Shown here: one piece after another, positions 43,046-51,464 of the stretch
Position numbering within the stretch: position 1 is the first letter of the stretch
Layout of the letters: each line of letters starts with the position of its first letter
DNA from: an uncultured Chlorobiaceae bacterium
GTDB taxonomy: Bacteria > Bacteroidota > Chlorobiia > Chlorobiales > Chlorobiaceae
NCBI GenBank assembly: GCA_903940125.1
Contig: CAJAJL010000118.1
Coordinates: 1-64,000, forward strand
Length of the DNA: 64,000 nt
Direction: 5' to 3'
The notes under the pieces: model-generated
Seen by the model: only the letters and a program-made list of their open reading frames with translations
Told to the model about the DNA's origin: nothing
The model's database searches: none
Translations under genes and position numbers: made by a program

Positions 43046-44952
43046 AATTGCGGCTCCGATTTACTTTGTACACTTGTGTGATCATCATCTGCTCCAAGAT
43101 ATGCCTCAATTACTTTCGGATTATGACGAACCTGATCCGACGTTCCAAGTGCAATCAGACGGCCTCCATCCATCACTGCGACCCGGTCACACAGTTCAGC
43201 GACAACGTCCTGATGGTGCTCAATAAGCAGAATCGGCACCCCGGCACGCTTAATTGAAACAACCAGATCAACAAGACGGGCAATATCAGGCTTGGACATA
43301 CCAGCTGCCGGTTCGTCAAGCATAAGAAGACGGGGGCGGGTAGCTAAAGCCCTCGCAATTTCAAGAAAACGAAGATCTCCGTATGACATCTCTGAACAGC
43401 GCTGCCGCGCCTTCTCCTCAAGAGCTACCACGCGAAGCCAACCCATAGCCTCCGATTTACCTCCGTCGTGTTGACAAACAAGAATTGACTCCAACGCAGT
43501 CAAGCCGGAAAAAGGCTGCAGATTTTGAAATGTTCGAGCAGCTCCAGCTGAGGATGCAGACATCAAACTACCTGGAAGCGGTCTTGTACCGGCAATTTCT
43601 ATAGTGCCAGAGTCGGGCGCATAGAGCCCTGATACTAAATTGATAAACGTTGTCTTACCAGAACCATTGGGTCCAATCAACCCAAGAATTTCATCCTGAC
43701 CAATATCCAACGTAACGTTATCCACGGCCCTCACACCTCCGAAAGATTTACTGAGCTTCAAAACATGCAAGGGCTCCGAAACGGAGATTCCTGCCGGCCT
43801 GAATCCTCCTGACACTGGCGGTAATGGATCAGGTGTAAATCGTATAAGTTTATGCAAAGCAGAAACAACAGCCCCGGCAAGACCATCGGGAAGACCTACA
43901 ACTGCGGCAAAAAGGAAAAGTGCAAATATCCCTTTGCGCCACTCTTCTACGTTGTTCGCAAAAAGAGAGAGAATCAAAGCCGCTGCCATAGCTACTGCAG
44001 GAGCAGCTTCCTTGAATGCGGGAACCTTACGGGAGATAAGTGACCTGAAAATTGGAAAAAGTGTTAAAATACAACCGAAACTGACAAGAGTTGAAAAAAG
44101 TGTCCGATTCGAAAGCAAGTTAGGCAGCATAGCCACAACCGCCGCTCCGGCAAAGGCACCCCACTGGCTCCGACGTCCTCCAAAAACTACGCCAAGCAGC
44201 AACATAACCATCAAGTCATACCCGAAGGCAGCAGGCTGCAGGTAACCGAAATTCAACGCATGCAAGGCACCGGCAAGACCGGCAAGTGCGCTTCCCCAGG
44301 CAAAAGCCAATACCTTGTGTCTTAATGTACCTATCCCCAGAGCATCTGTAGCGGTTGGAGAATCGCGCAATGCCTCAATGGAAAGTCCGAACCGTGATTT
44401 AAGCAGGAGCTGAGATACCCACCACGACATAAACAAAACCACCAGACAGAGCCAGTAAAAACCTCTTGCATCCAGAGCAACTGTAAAGAGTGATGGTCTG
44501 ACAATCGACAAACCAAGCGCTCCATGGGTTATTGATTCAGATTCATTAAGAACAATGACCGACAATGTAGCGAATGAGAGGGTAGAGAGTGCGAACTGGG
44601 GACCTTCCAAGCGCAAGGCCGGCAATGCGAGGGCCGCTCCTGGAAGCAGGGCTGCAATGACTCCTGCAATTAACGCTAAAGGAAAAGATGCCCCTGCCTG
44701 GACGGCCAAAGCTGTGCCGTAAGCACCAAGGCCAAAAAGCGCAGCCTGGGCAAGATTCACCTGTCCAAGATATCCAACTGTAGCGTCAAGGCCGATGAGA
44801 AGCACTCCGTAAACAGCCATCAGGGTAAGCAGGCCGAGTGCATACTGGCCTTGCCAGAACGCCGGAAGCGCACCAAGCCCTATGAAAAGAACTATGCGCA
44901 CGATCCGTTCCGCTGTATTCTCTTTCAGGCCAAGATCAACACCGGTAAACAT
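43039..44952 (-). CDS. LivM-LivG fusion: permease plus ATPase of an HAAT-family transporter
   Basis: 637 residues. The N-terminal part (about 1-365) is a LivM permease with about ten helices (TVGYLGQVNLAQAALFGLGAYG signature near 55). A linker leads to a LivG-type ATPase (about 390-630) with Walker A GPNGSGKTTFINL, signature MSYGDLRFLEIARALATRP, Walker B LLMLDEPAAGMS, and a LivG-style C-terminus (VIEAYLG). In most bacteria these are separate genes. It sits between livH and livF, so the cluster still encodes all five functions. Confidence 0.92.
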   Translation of the reverse strand: MFTGVDLGLKENTAERIVRIVLFIGLGALPAFWQGQYALGLLTLMAVYGVLLIGLDATVGYLGQVNLAQAALFGLGAYGTALAVQAGASFPLALIAGVIAALLPGAALALPALRLEGPQFALSTLSFATLSVIVLNESESITHGALGLSIVRPSLFTVALDARGFYWLCLVVLFMSWWVSQLLLKSRFGLSIEALRDSPTATDALGIGTLRHKVLAFAWGSALAGLAGALHALNFGYLQPAAFGYDLMVMLLLGVVFGGRRSQWGAFAGAAVVAMLPNLLSNRTLFSTLVSFGCILTLFPIFRSLISRKVPAFKEAAPAVAMAAALILSLFANNVEEWRKGIFALFLFAAVVGLPDGLAGAVVSALHKLIRFTPDPLPPVSGGFRPAGISVSEPLHVLKLSKSFGGVRAVDNVTLDIGQDEILGLIGPNGSGKTTFINLVSGLYAPDSGTIEIAGTRPLPGSLMSASSAGAARTFQNLQPFSGLTALESILVCQHDGGKSEAMGWLRVVALEEKARQRCSEMSYGDLRFLEIARALATRPRLLMLDEPAAGMSKPDIARLVDLVVSIKRAGVPILLIEHHQDVVAELCDRVAVMDGGRLIALGTSDQVRHNPKVIEAYLGADDDHTSVQSKSEPQLC

Positions 44953-44964
44953 GGCATCCCCCCC

Positions 44965-45849
44965 TCAAACTTTACGGATAATTTTTTTACCGAAGATTCC
45001 CTGCGGGCGAAGTGCCAACGCCAGAATAAGCAGAAGAAGACCCGGAGCTTCGCGCCATCCACTACCGAGCACATAGCCGGAAAGGTTTTCCGCTGCCCCT
45101 AATGCTATACCTGCAATAACAAGACCAAACCCGCTGTCGAGACCAGCGACCACCGCGACCGAAAACGCTTTCAACGTCAATGCTGCCGCCATTGTGGGGC
45201 CGACAGTGGTCACGGGACCAATAACTGTTCCTGCAAATGCTGCAGCAGCTCCTGAGACAGCCCATGAGAGAGAGATCGCAGAGCTTGAACGAACTCCACA
45301 TAGCTCGGCTGCTTCAGGATCTGCACTGACTGCCTGAACAGCAATACCTGCCATTGTATAGCGCTTGGCTAACTCAACAAAAATCATGATGCCCAATGCA
45401 CCCATTGCAATAGCAAGTTCCGGCCAGGTTACCGATATTCCATAAAAATCAAGGGGGGCGGCTGGCCATGGTACGGGAAATGGTCTGTCGTCTCTCCCCC
45501 AAATATTCTCCACAAAGGAGAGAGCGAACAATCCGACGATGATCGTGAGGAGAATCCATCCCTCATTATGTTGCTTCAAAGCAAGCCTGACAGCGACTCG
45601 CTCGACAAACCATCCCAAAGCTGCTCCTGCAACCATCGCCCCTAAGACAGAAACTCCGTAGGGAAGACCTGAACCGGCAAGTGAAATACCTGTAAAAGCT
45701 CCAAGCATAACAAGTTCACCCTGCCCGAAGTTCACTGCCTTACCAGCGGCATAGGTCAATTGAAAGCCGTAAGCTACAAGAGCATAGGCCATGCCCATCA
45801 GTCCTCCGCCCACAGCCATTTGAGCAAGCGCAATATATTTTGCGTCCAT
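44965..45849 (-). CDS. livH: Branched-chain amino-acid type ABC transporter permease LivH
   Basis: 294 residues with about eight helices and the LivH motif LTYAAGKAVNFGQGELVMLGAF near the start, then TLKAFSVAVVAGLDSGFGLVIAGI near the end. It pairs with the LivM domain of the downstream fusion. It is 12 bases before the fusion gene and 35 after livK. Confidence 0.93.
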   Translation of the reverse strand: MDAKYIALAQMAVGGGLMGMAYALVAYGFQLTYAAGKAVNFGQGELVMLGAFTGISLAGSGLPYGVSVLGAMVAGAALGWFVERVAVRLALKQHNEGWILLTIIVGLFALSFVENIWGRDDRPFPVPWPAAPLDFYGISVTWPELAIAMGALGIMIFVELAKRYTMAGIAVQAVSADPEAAELCGVRSSSAISLSWAVSGAAAAFAGTVIGPVTTVGPTMAAALTLKAFSVAVVAGLDSGFGLVIAGIALGAAENLSGYVLGSGWREAPGLLLLILALALRPQGIFGKKIIRKV

Positions 45850-45884
45850 AATTGCCAGTTACAAAACCGTTTACAGATCAAGAC

Positions 45885-47114
45885 TCACTTGACAGCTGTC
45901 CCCTCCAACACAAATTTTTCAGACGGATTAGCCAAGACAACCCGCCCGTTCTGAACCTTACCCATAACGGTGGTTGCCCGGCGGAACGCCTCATGTGTCT
46001 CGACATTTGAAGGATTCCATTTAGACCATGGCTTTTTCCAGTCTGCGATGGCTCCTTTGACGGTCACTTTGAGGTTCTCTAATGAAAGCTTGATTTTAGA
46101 GGGAGTGGTAGAACCTGCCTCATGAATAGCTTCGGCCAACAACAGAGCTGCATCGTAACCCTGTGCAGCAGAAACGGGAGAAGGAATTCTGGAAACAGCG
46201 TAAGCTTTATGGTAAGCCTGAATGAATGGTTTTGCCCTTGCTATGGACTCATCTTCGATAAAAGTCTGAGGCATGAGAGCACCATTGCCGGATGCGCCAG
46301 CTGTATCAATGAAATTGCTCATCGACAAGGTCCATCCGCCAATCATCGGCACCTTAAATCCCAACTTCTCCTTGCCAGATGCTACCGCAGCCAGCTCAGG
46401 CCCGATACCCCAAATCAGAATCGCCTGCGCACCAGCGGACTTGGCTTTAATGAGCTGACCTGTCATATCTTTATCTCCAATGGCAAACTTTTCTACTGAC
46501 ACCACCTTCAGCTTTCCACCCTGTCTGCTAATCTGTTCGATGAGGTCGTCTCGTCCGGAAACACCATAATTGGTGGCGTCATGCAATATCGCAACATTCG
46601 TAAATCCGAGTTTGAGGGCTTTTTCAACTACCATTTGAGCCTGAATGCCGTCGTGTGAGGCAAAACGGAAAATCGGCAAATCCTTCACGCCTGCTTTGCT
46701 CCACTGCGTCATGGAAGCGCTGCCTGCCGCCGGTGTGATAATTTTGACAATTCCCTTCTCAACATAATATTTGTCACCCATCACAGCAACACCGGTGTTA
46801 ACCGTGCCTATGACTGCAGAAATATCACCCATTGACGATATTTCCTGTGCTACAAGCGCACCGCGGTCATTCTTACCTTCGTCGTCGCGTTCGATAAGCT
46901 CAATCTTCATTTTTCTGCCAGCTACATTGATACCTCCATTTTGGTTAATCTGGGAAATGGCAAGTTTTGCGCCATCTCTCATAGAAACACCCATAGGAGC
47001 TGAGCCCCCTGAAAAAGGACCGGTGATGGCAATTTTGACAACATCAGCAGCCATGGCGACTGTGGAAAATGAAGTCGCAAGCAGAACCGCAAGAATGGAA
47101 CGGGAGGCTTTCAT
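45885..47114 (-). CDS. livK: Periplasmic substrate-binding protein of the Liv-type transporter
   Basis: 409 residues with a signal peptide (about 1-22, SILAVLLATSFSTVAMA). The type I periplasmic-binding fold has the family pattern VVKIAITGPFSGGSAPMG, AKLAISQINQNGGINV, and VIGTVNTGVAVMGDKYY. It captures the substrate for LivH and LivM. The first gene of the operon, it has a GAGAAG ribosome-site-like stretch before ATG. Substrate specificity is not clear from reading, so the symbol reflects position rather than proof. Confidence 0.88.
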   Translation of the reverse strand: MKASRSILAVLLATSFSTVAMAADVVKIAITGPFSGGSAPMGVSMRDGAKLAISQINQNGGINVAGRKMKIELIERDDEGKNDRGALVAQEISSMGDISAVIGTVNTGVAVMGDKYYVEKGIVKIITPAAGSASMTQWSKAGVKDLPIFRFASHDGIQAQMVVEKALKLGFTNVAILHDATNYGVSGRDDLIEQISRQGGKLKVVSVEKFAIGDKDMTGQLIKAKSAGAQAILIWGIGPELAAVASGKEKLGFKVPMIGGWTLSMSNFIDTAGASGNGALMPQTFIEDESIARAKPFIQAYHKAYAVSRIPSPVSAAQGYDAALLLAEAIHEAGSTTPSKIKLSLENLKVTVKGAIADWKKPWSKWNPSNVETHEAFRRATTVMGKVQNGRVVLANPSEKFVLEGTAVK

Positions 47115-47214
47115 GTTTCTTCTCCTATAGTATTAAGTGATTTTTTTATCTCCTTTGTACAATTTCATGAAGCTACAGCCTGGGATAAATGATCTCTGAT
47201 AGATGGAAAGGAAC

Positions 47215-47763
47215 TTATGATGTCGAGCTACTTTGAATGACTTTGCTGTGCATATCGCTGGTCAACACCTCAATACGCTGGCTAAGCTCTTTTACAAGTT
47301 CGGTCAATTGCGTGTTTTGTTGAAGCAACACCAATAGCTGTTCAGATTGCTGTACTGCATAGGTCTGTCGCTGCTCGCTCGCCAATGCAAGAGCTTCACG
47401 ATGCTTGGCATCTGCATCTGCATGCGCCTTGTCACGGTCGGCCTGTCGAGTTTGCGCAAGGAGGATAAGAGGAGCAGCATAGGCCGCCTGCAGACTGAAA
47501 GCAAGATTGAGAAGAATAAAGGGATAAACATCGAACTTGGTAAGTCCAAAGGCATTCAATCCTATCCAGATGGCAACGATGACTGTCTGTCCGACAAGAA
47601 AAACCGGTGTCCCGAAAAAACGAGCGAATGCCTCGGCCTTGAGAGAGAACCAGTCATCACCGAAGACAGAACCAAGATGAAGATGTGGAAGATGAAAACG
47701 GAAGTAATTATTCGGAACTGGAGAAGTTGGGCTAGTATTCGATTTATTAGGGATTGATTCCAT
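47215..47763 (-). CDS. DUF1003 membrane protein
   Basis: 182 residues. Two membrane helices (about 52-72 and 82-104) are joined by the DUF1003 hallmark GLNAFGLTKFDVYPFILLNLAFSLQAAYAAPLIL, in part. A C-terminal coiled coil follows (RQADRDKAHADADAKHREAL, then LLQQNTQLTELVKEL). The family is widespread and of unknown role. A strong AGGAGG ribosome site precedes ATG. It lies 61 bases after ald and may be co-transcribed with it. Confidence 0.85.
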   Translation of the reverse strand: MESIPNKSNTSPTSPVPNNYFRFHLPHLHLGSVFGDDWFSLKAEAFARFFGTPVFLVGQTVIVAIWIGLNAFGLTKFDVYPFILLNLAFSLQAAYAAPLILLAQTRQADRDKAHADADAKHREALALASEQRQTYAVQQSEQLLVLLQQNTQLTELVKELSQRIEVLTSDMHSKVIQSSSTS

Positions 47764-47824
47764 ATGTTCCTCCTTTTACAAGCAGATTGGTTTCGGATCT
47801 ATAAAAACTAAACGGTATCGGAAA

Positions 47825-48928
47825 TCAGACAAACGGATTTTCCTGACATGGCTTCCCCAGTGATTTTGCAAGAGCTTCATGGGTTATCGTTCCTTTCCAG
47901 ATGTTCAGGCCCATAGAGAGACTGGGTACCATAACCATGGCACTCTCAAGCCCGAAATCGGCAATTCTCCTTATATAGGGCAGCGTCACTCCAGTCAGTG
48001 CTTCGGTTGAAGTTTGAGGATAGGCGGCAGGCATGTTTGTCACACAATAATGTACAATCCCCTCTTCAACAAAAACCGGATCTTTATGAGTCGTCGGTCT
48101 GCAGGATTCAACACATCCTCCCTGATCAACCGCTATGTCGACTAGAACAGCTCCCTGCTTCATCTTTCGCAGCATTGACCTCGTAACAAGTTTGGGGGCC
48201 ACAGCACCGGGGACAAGCACCGCTCCAATGAGAAGATCAGCCGTTTCGAGCTGCTCTTCAATATGCAACTCGGTCGAATAAAGAGTATGAACCTGAGAGG
48301 GCAATGCTGATTCGAGGAAACGCATTTTATCCTGATCTATTTCAAGAACAGTCACATCAGCACCAAGTCCTGCGGCTACTTTTGCCGCATGCATTCCGGC
48401 TGATCCACCACCAAGAATAGTAACTTTGCCCGGCAGAACACCTGGAACTCCACCCAACAGCTTTCCTTTACCGCCATGATGATGACCAAGATAAAAAGCA
48501 CCCATAAGAACACTCATTTTTCCGGCAATTTCGCTCATTGGTGCAAGCAATGGAAGACGACCACCATCCTGAACCGTTTCATACGCGATAGCCGTAACCC
48601 CTGACTCAAGCAATTTCGCCGTCAGTTCAGGCTCTCCTGCCAAGTGTAAAAAAGTGAAAAGCACGAGCTCTTCTCGAAAAAATCGGTATTCCTGTTCGAG
48701 GGGCTCCTTAACCTTTACAATAAGATCACTTTTCCATACCTTTTCGGCTGAAGAGGTCACAACAGCACCGGCACGACGGTACTTATCATCACTGAATCCA
48801 CTGCCGGCACCGGCACCAGCCTCAACAACAACCCTATGACCTGCAGCAACAAGATTACGTACCCCGGAAGGAGTACAGGAAACCCTGTTCTCTCCGGACT
48901 TTATTTCAACAGGTATACCTATATGCAT
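47825..48928 (-). CDS. ald: Alanine dehydrogenase
   Basis: 367 residues. It interconverts L-alanine and pyruvate + NH3 with NAD. N-terminal substrate domain: [20 protein letters not shown] with the conserved Lys and Arg. NAD-binding Rossmann motif: [25 protein letters not shown] catalytic His is expected in [14 protein letters not shown], and the Asp in [18 protein letters not shown]. It has the normal length. In a green sulfur bacterium it would help ammonia and alanine balance. It follows the DEAD-box gene by 28 bases on the same strand. Confidence 0.95.
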   Translation of the reverse strand: MHIGIPVEIKSGENRVSCTPSGVRNLVAAGHRVVVEAGAGAGSGFSDDKYRRAGAVVTSSAEKVWKSDLIVKVKEPLEQEYRFFREELVLFTFLHLAGEPELTAKLLESGVTAIAYETVQDGGRLPLLAPMSEIAGKMSVLMGAFYLGHHHGGKGKLLGGVPGVLPGKVTILGGGSAGMHAAKVAAGLGADVTVLEIDQDKMRFLESALPSQVHTLYSTELHIEEQLETADLLIGAVLVPGAVAPKLVTRSMLRKMKQGAVLVDIAVDQGGCVESCRPTTHKDPVFVEEGIVHYCVTNMPAAYPQTSTEALTGVTLPYIRRIADFGLESAMVMVPSLSMGLNIWKGTITHEALAKSLGKPCQENPFV

Positions 48929-48956
48929 GTCATATATGCTTTAGCGTTGCATGGAA

Positions 48957-50213
48957 CTATCGGGCGGCTCTCGGCTTGTCAGACCACCTTTTCGGAGCGA
49001 CTTTTGCAAAAGGTTTCGGTGCAGGGTGACCTGAATTTCCTCGGCCTTGCTGTTTCGGGACTTTTACCGGATGATGATCAAGCAATGGAAAAGAGTGCGT
49101 CTCAATAACCGGAATTTTTTTTGCGATCAGTTTTTCAATATCACGCAGATACTCTTTTTCTTCGGCATCACAAAACGAGAATGCAGTGCCTTTTGCCCCC
49201 GCTCTCCCCGTTCGACCAATACGATGAACATAGGTTTCCGGAATGTTGGGCATTTCAAAATTGATTACATATTCCAGATCGTCCACATCAATACCGCGCG
49301 CAGCAATATCAGTCGCTACAAGAACACGGGTATCCTGTGCTTTAAAATTTTTCAACGCCCGCTGACGGGCATTCTGGGCTTTGTTTCCATGTATCGCCTC
49401 AGCTGTGATATGATGTTTCTGCAGGATTTTCACCACTTTATCGGCACCATGCTTTGTCCGCGTGAAAACCAGAGCCGTTTTGATATCAGAATCTTTTAAA
49501 ATGTCGACAAGCAAGGCATTTTTATTTCCCTTGTCTACAAAATAAACATATTGATTAATAATATCTACCGTTGATGAAACCGGAGTTACCGAAACATGGG
49601 AAGGATTATGCAATATTGATGCCGCAAGCTTGACAATTTCGGCGGGCATAGTGGCAGAAAAAAAAAGAGACTGCTTCTTTTTTGGAAGTGCTGCAAGGAT
49701 TCTTTTGACATCGTGAATAAAACCCATGTCGAGCATGCGATCTGCTTCATCAAGAACAAGTATCTCGACATCACGTAAATTTAAATGGCCCTGATTCATG
49801 AGATCCAGAAGCCTGCCCGGTGTTGCAATAACTATGTCGACCCCGCGAAGCAATGACGATGCTTGCGGATTTTGATTGACACCGCCAAAAATCACTGTAT
49901 TGGTTAATCCTGTATGGCGGCCATAAGCTTTAAAACTATCGCCTATCTGAATGGCCAACTCTCGTGTTGGCGTAACGATCAGGCTCCTTATTTTTCTTTG
50001 TTTTTCATACACCTTATGCAAACTGAGAAGCTGAAGAATAGGAATAGCGAACGCTGCAGTCTTTCCTGTACCCGTCTGGGCACAGCCAAGCAAATCACTC
50101 CCCTGTAGAATAATCGGTATTGCTTCCGCCTGTATTGGTGTCGGAGTAGTATACCCTTCTTCCTGAACTGCCTTTAAAATTGGATCAATGATGTTTAATG
50201 AATCAAATAGCAT
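48957..50213 (-). CDS. DEAD-box ATP-dependent RNA helicase (RhlE-like)
   Basis: 418 residues with all core motifs: Q-motif [14 protein letters not shown], motif [13 protein letters not shown], Ia [49 protein letters not shown], and [16 protein letters not shown] short basic C-terminal tail (about 385-418, rich in Lys, Arg and Pro) fits RhlE-type helicases that act on rRNA or mRNA. RhlE versus DeaD/CsdA cannot be settled, but the missing long RNA-binding tail favours RhlE. Confidence 0.94.
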   Translation of the reverse strand: MLFDSLNIIDPILKAVQEEGYTTPTPIQAEAIPIILQGSDLLGCAQTGTGKTAAFAIPILQLLSLHKVYEKQRKIRSLIVTPTRELAIQIGDSFKAYGRHTGLTNTVIFGGVNQNPQASSLLRGVDIVIATPGRLLDLMNQGHLNLRDVEILVLDEADRMLDMGFIHDVKRILAALPKKKQSLFFSATMPAEIVKLAASILHNPSHVSVTPVSSTVDIINQYVYFVDKGNKNALLVDILKDSDIKTALVFTRTKHGADKVVKILQKHHITAEAIHGNKAQNARQRALKNFKAQDTRVLVATDIAARGIDVDDLEYVINFEMPNIPETYVHRIGRTGRAGAKGTAFSFCDAEEKEYLRDIEKLIAKKIPVIETHSFPLLDHHPVKVPKQQGRGNSGHPAPKPFAKVAPKRWSDKPRAAR

Positions 50214-50284
50214 AAAGTATTGTAATGATTGAACTGTTAGTTATGAGAACACATGAACGCCCTTAGACGCTCTTCTCTTCACGC

Positions 50285-50404
50285 ATAATCACCGTCAACA
50301 TTCTGAATTGAAATATCCCTGCTCAATGAGAGGGCATCGGGTTCAAGGCGTACAAAAGGCAGGAATTCATTATCTGTCAGCCGTGTAAAGGGCTTTTTAG
50401 GGGC
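50285..50404 (-). pseudogene. Short remnant frame, unknown gene
   Basis: In the 276-base gap between the helicase and the metalloprotease, the minus strand has a 39-codon open stretch with no start: RLTDNEFLPFVRLEPDALSL, then SRDISIQNVDGDYA and a stop. It reads like protein and may be the 3' end of a lost gene. It could also be chance. Confidence 0.3.
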
Positions 50405-50489
50405 GGATTAAATCGCTAAGGGTACCTTTTGTTCAATATAACGATTCCATTCATATTGTTGCATCTGCATTAACAGCAATACTTCAAAA

Positions 50490-51212
50490 CTATGTGGAGA
50501 CCCAAGCAGGCACATATTTCCAGGCACTCCTCATCTCGGCATTATTAGTGCGCCAAAGAGGATCGTGTCTGGAAACCAGAGCCCAGAATGCTTTGGAATG
50601 GTTCATGTGAACCGTGTGACAAAGCTCGTGAATCATAATGTAATGAACCAGATAATCCGGCAAAAAAAGCAGCTTGGTGTTCAAGGTTATCAGTCGACGG
50701 GATGAACAACTTCCCCAGCGGGAGTGCTGCAGACGAACCAATGCCTCAGCATACTTGAAATCATGTGCTTCGGCAAGCTTCTGAAAAGAGGGGATAAGGT
50801 GTTTCTGTGCCTGCAACTTCAGCCAGGCAAGCAATTGACGGCGACCGAGCTCCGCTTCGTCAACATCAGCTGAAAGAAGCAGCTTTTTCCCGTTGTCATC
50901 TTCAATATCAATCACTCTCCTGCCTTTATTATTATACTCAACACTCCATTTTTCATCGATGTGGAGAAATTCAATAGTGTATGGGAGTCCGTTGTCAGTA
51001 ATGGGAAGAGGTGCTGGCCGATGCTCCTCAATCCGCTCCGCAGCCTTTTTTATCCATGCATCGTATCGGAGAAGAAGAGCGGGAAGATGCTTCTTGTTAT
51101 AGCCATCTGGAAGTACAACCACAAGACCATCATGAGGCGTCATTTTTAAACGCGCGCTTTTAGCCCTTGAGCTGATTTTGACAGTATAGGAAACAGGACG
51201 AGGCTGTGTCAC
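50490..51212 (-). CDS. YgjP-like zinc metallopeptidase (M48/DUF45, WLM type)
   Basis: 240 residues. The zinc-peptidase motif HELCH (His195, Glu196, His199) occurs in YIMIHELCHTVHMNHSKAFW, with a third His at 205. Upstream are the family's KSARLKMTPHDGLVVVLP strand and the SRWGSCSSRRLITLNTKLLFLP block before the active site. The family (YgjP, DUF45) is found widely; substrates are not known. The start is preceded by a 20-base palindrome 33 bases away. The gene is divergent from the hybrid kinase at 51465. Confidence 0.88.
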   Translation of the reverse strand: MTQPRPVSYTVKISSRAKSARLKMTPHDGLVVVLPDGYNKKHLPALLLRYDAWIKKAAERIEEHRPAPLPITDNGLPYTIEFLHIDEKWSVEYNNKGRRVIDIEDDNGKKLLLSADVDEAELGRRQLLAWLKLQAQKHLIPSFQKLAEAHDFKYAEALVRLQHSRWGSCSSRRLITLNTKLLFLPDYLVHYIMIHELCHTVHMNHSKAFWALVSRHDPLWRTNNAEMRSAWKYVPAWVST

Positions 51213-51244
51213 TGATTGATTATGGATAAAAATATTTTCTTATT

Positions 51245-51264
51245 ATAACGTTAATAAACGTTAT
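51245..51264. promoter_or_regulatory. Palindrome in divergent promoter region
   Basis: ATAACGTT-AATA-AACGTTAT is a perfect eight-base dyad 33 bases upstream of the metalloprotease start and 200 bases before the hybrid kinase. It is a candidate operator for either gene. No regulator is known. Confidence 0.4.
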
Positions 51265-51464
51265 TGATGTAATAGAAAGTATCACAAAGGGTTAAAACAT
51301 CAATTACCCTGATAAACCTTTTTTACTGCAAGAAATTGGCATACTGTTCTGAAATAGTAACATTCGGTGCATTGCCCCCCTTTGCATTTCATAATATCTT
51401 CAATATTACTGTTTCAGATTTGATACTATAGCGGAGCCCCTGCATAACGACAACGAATAAAACA

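Noticed and set aside
51265-51464. tRNA or small RNA before the hybrid kinase
   Set aside because: No cloverleaf or terminator was found; the region looks like AT-rich promoter DNA.
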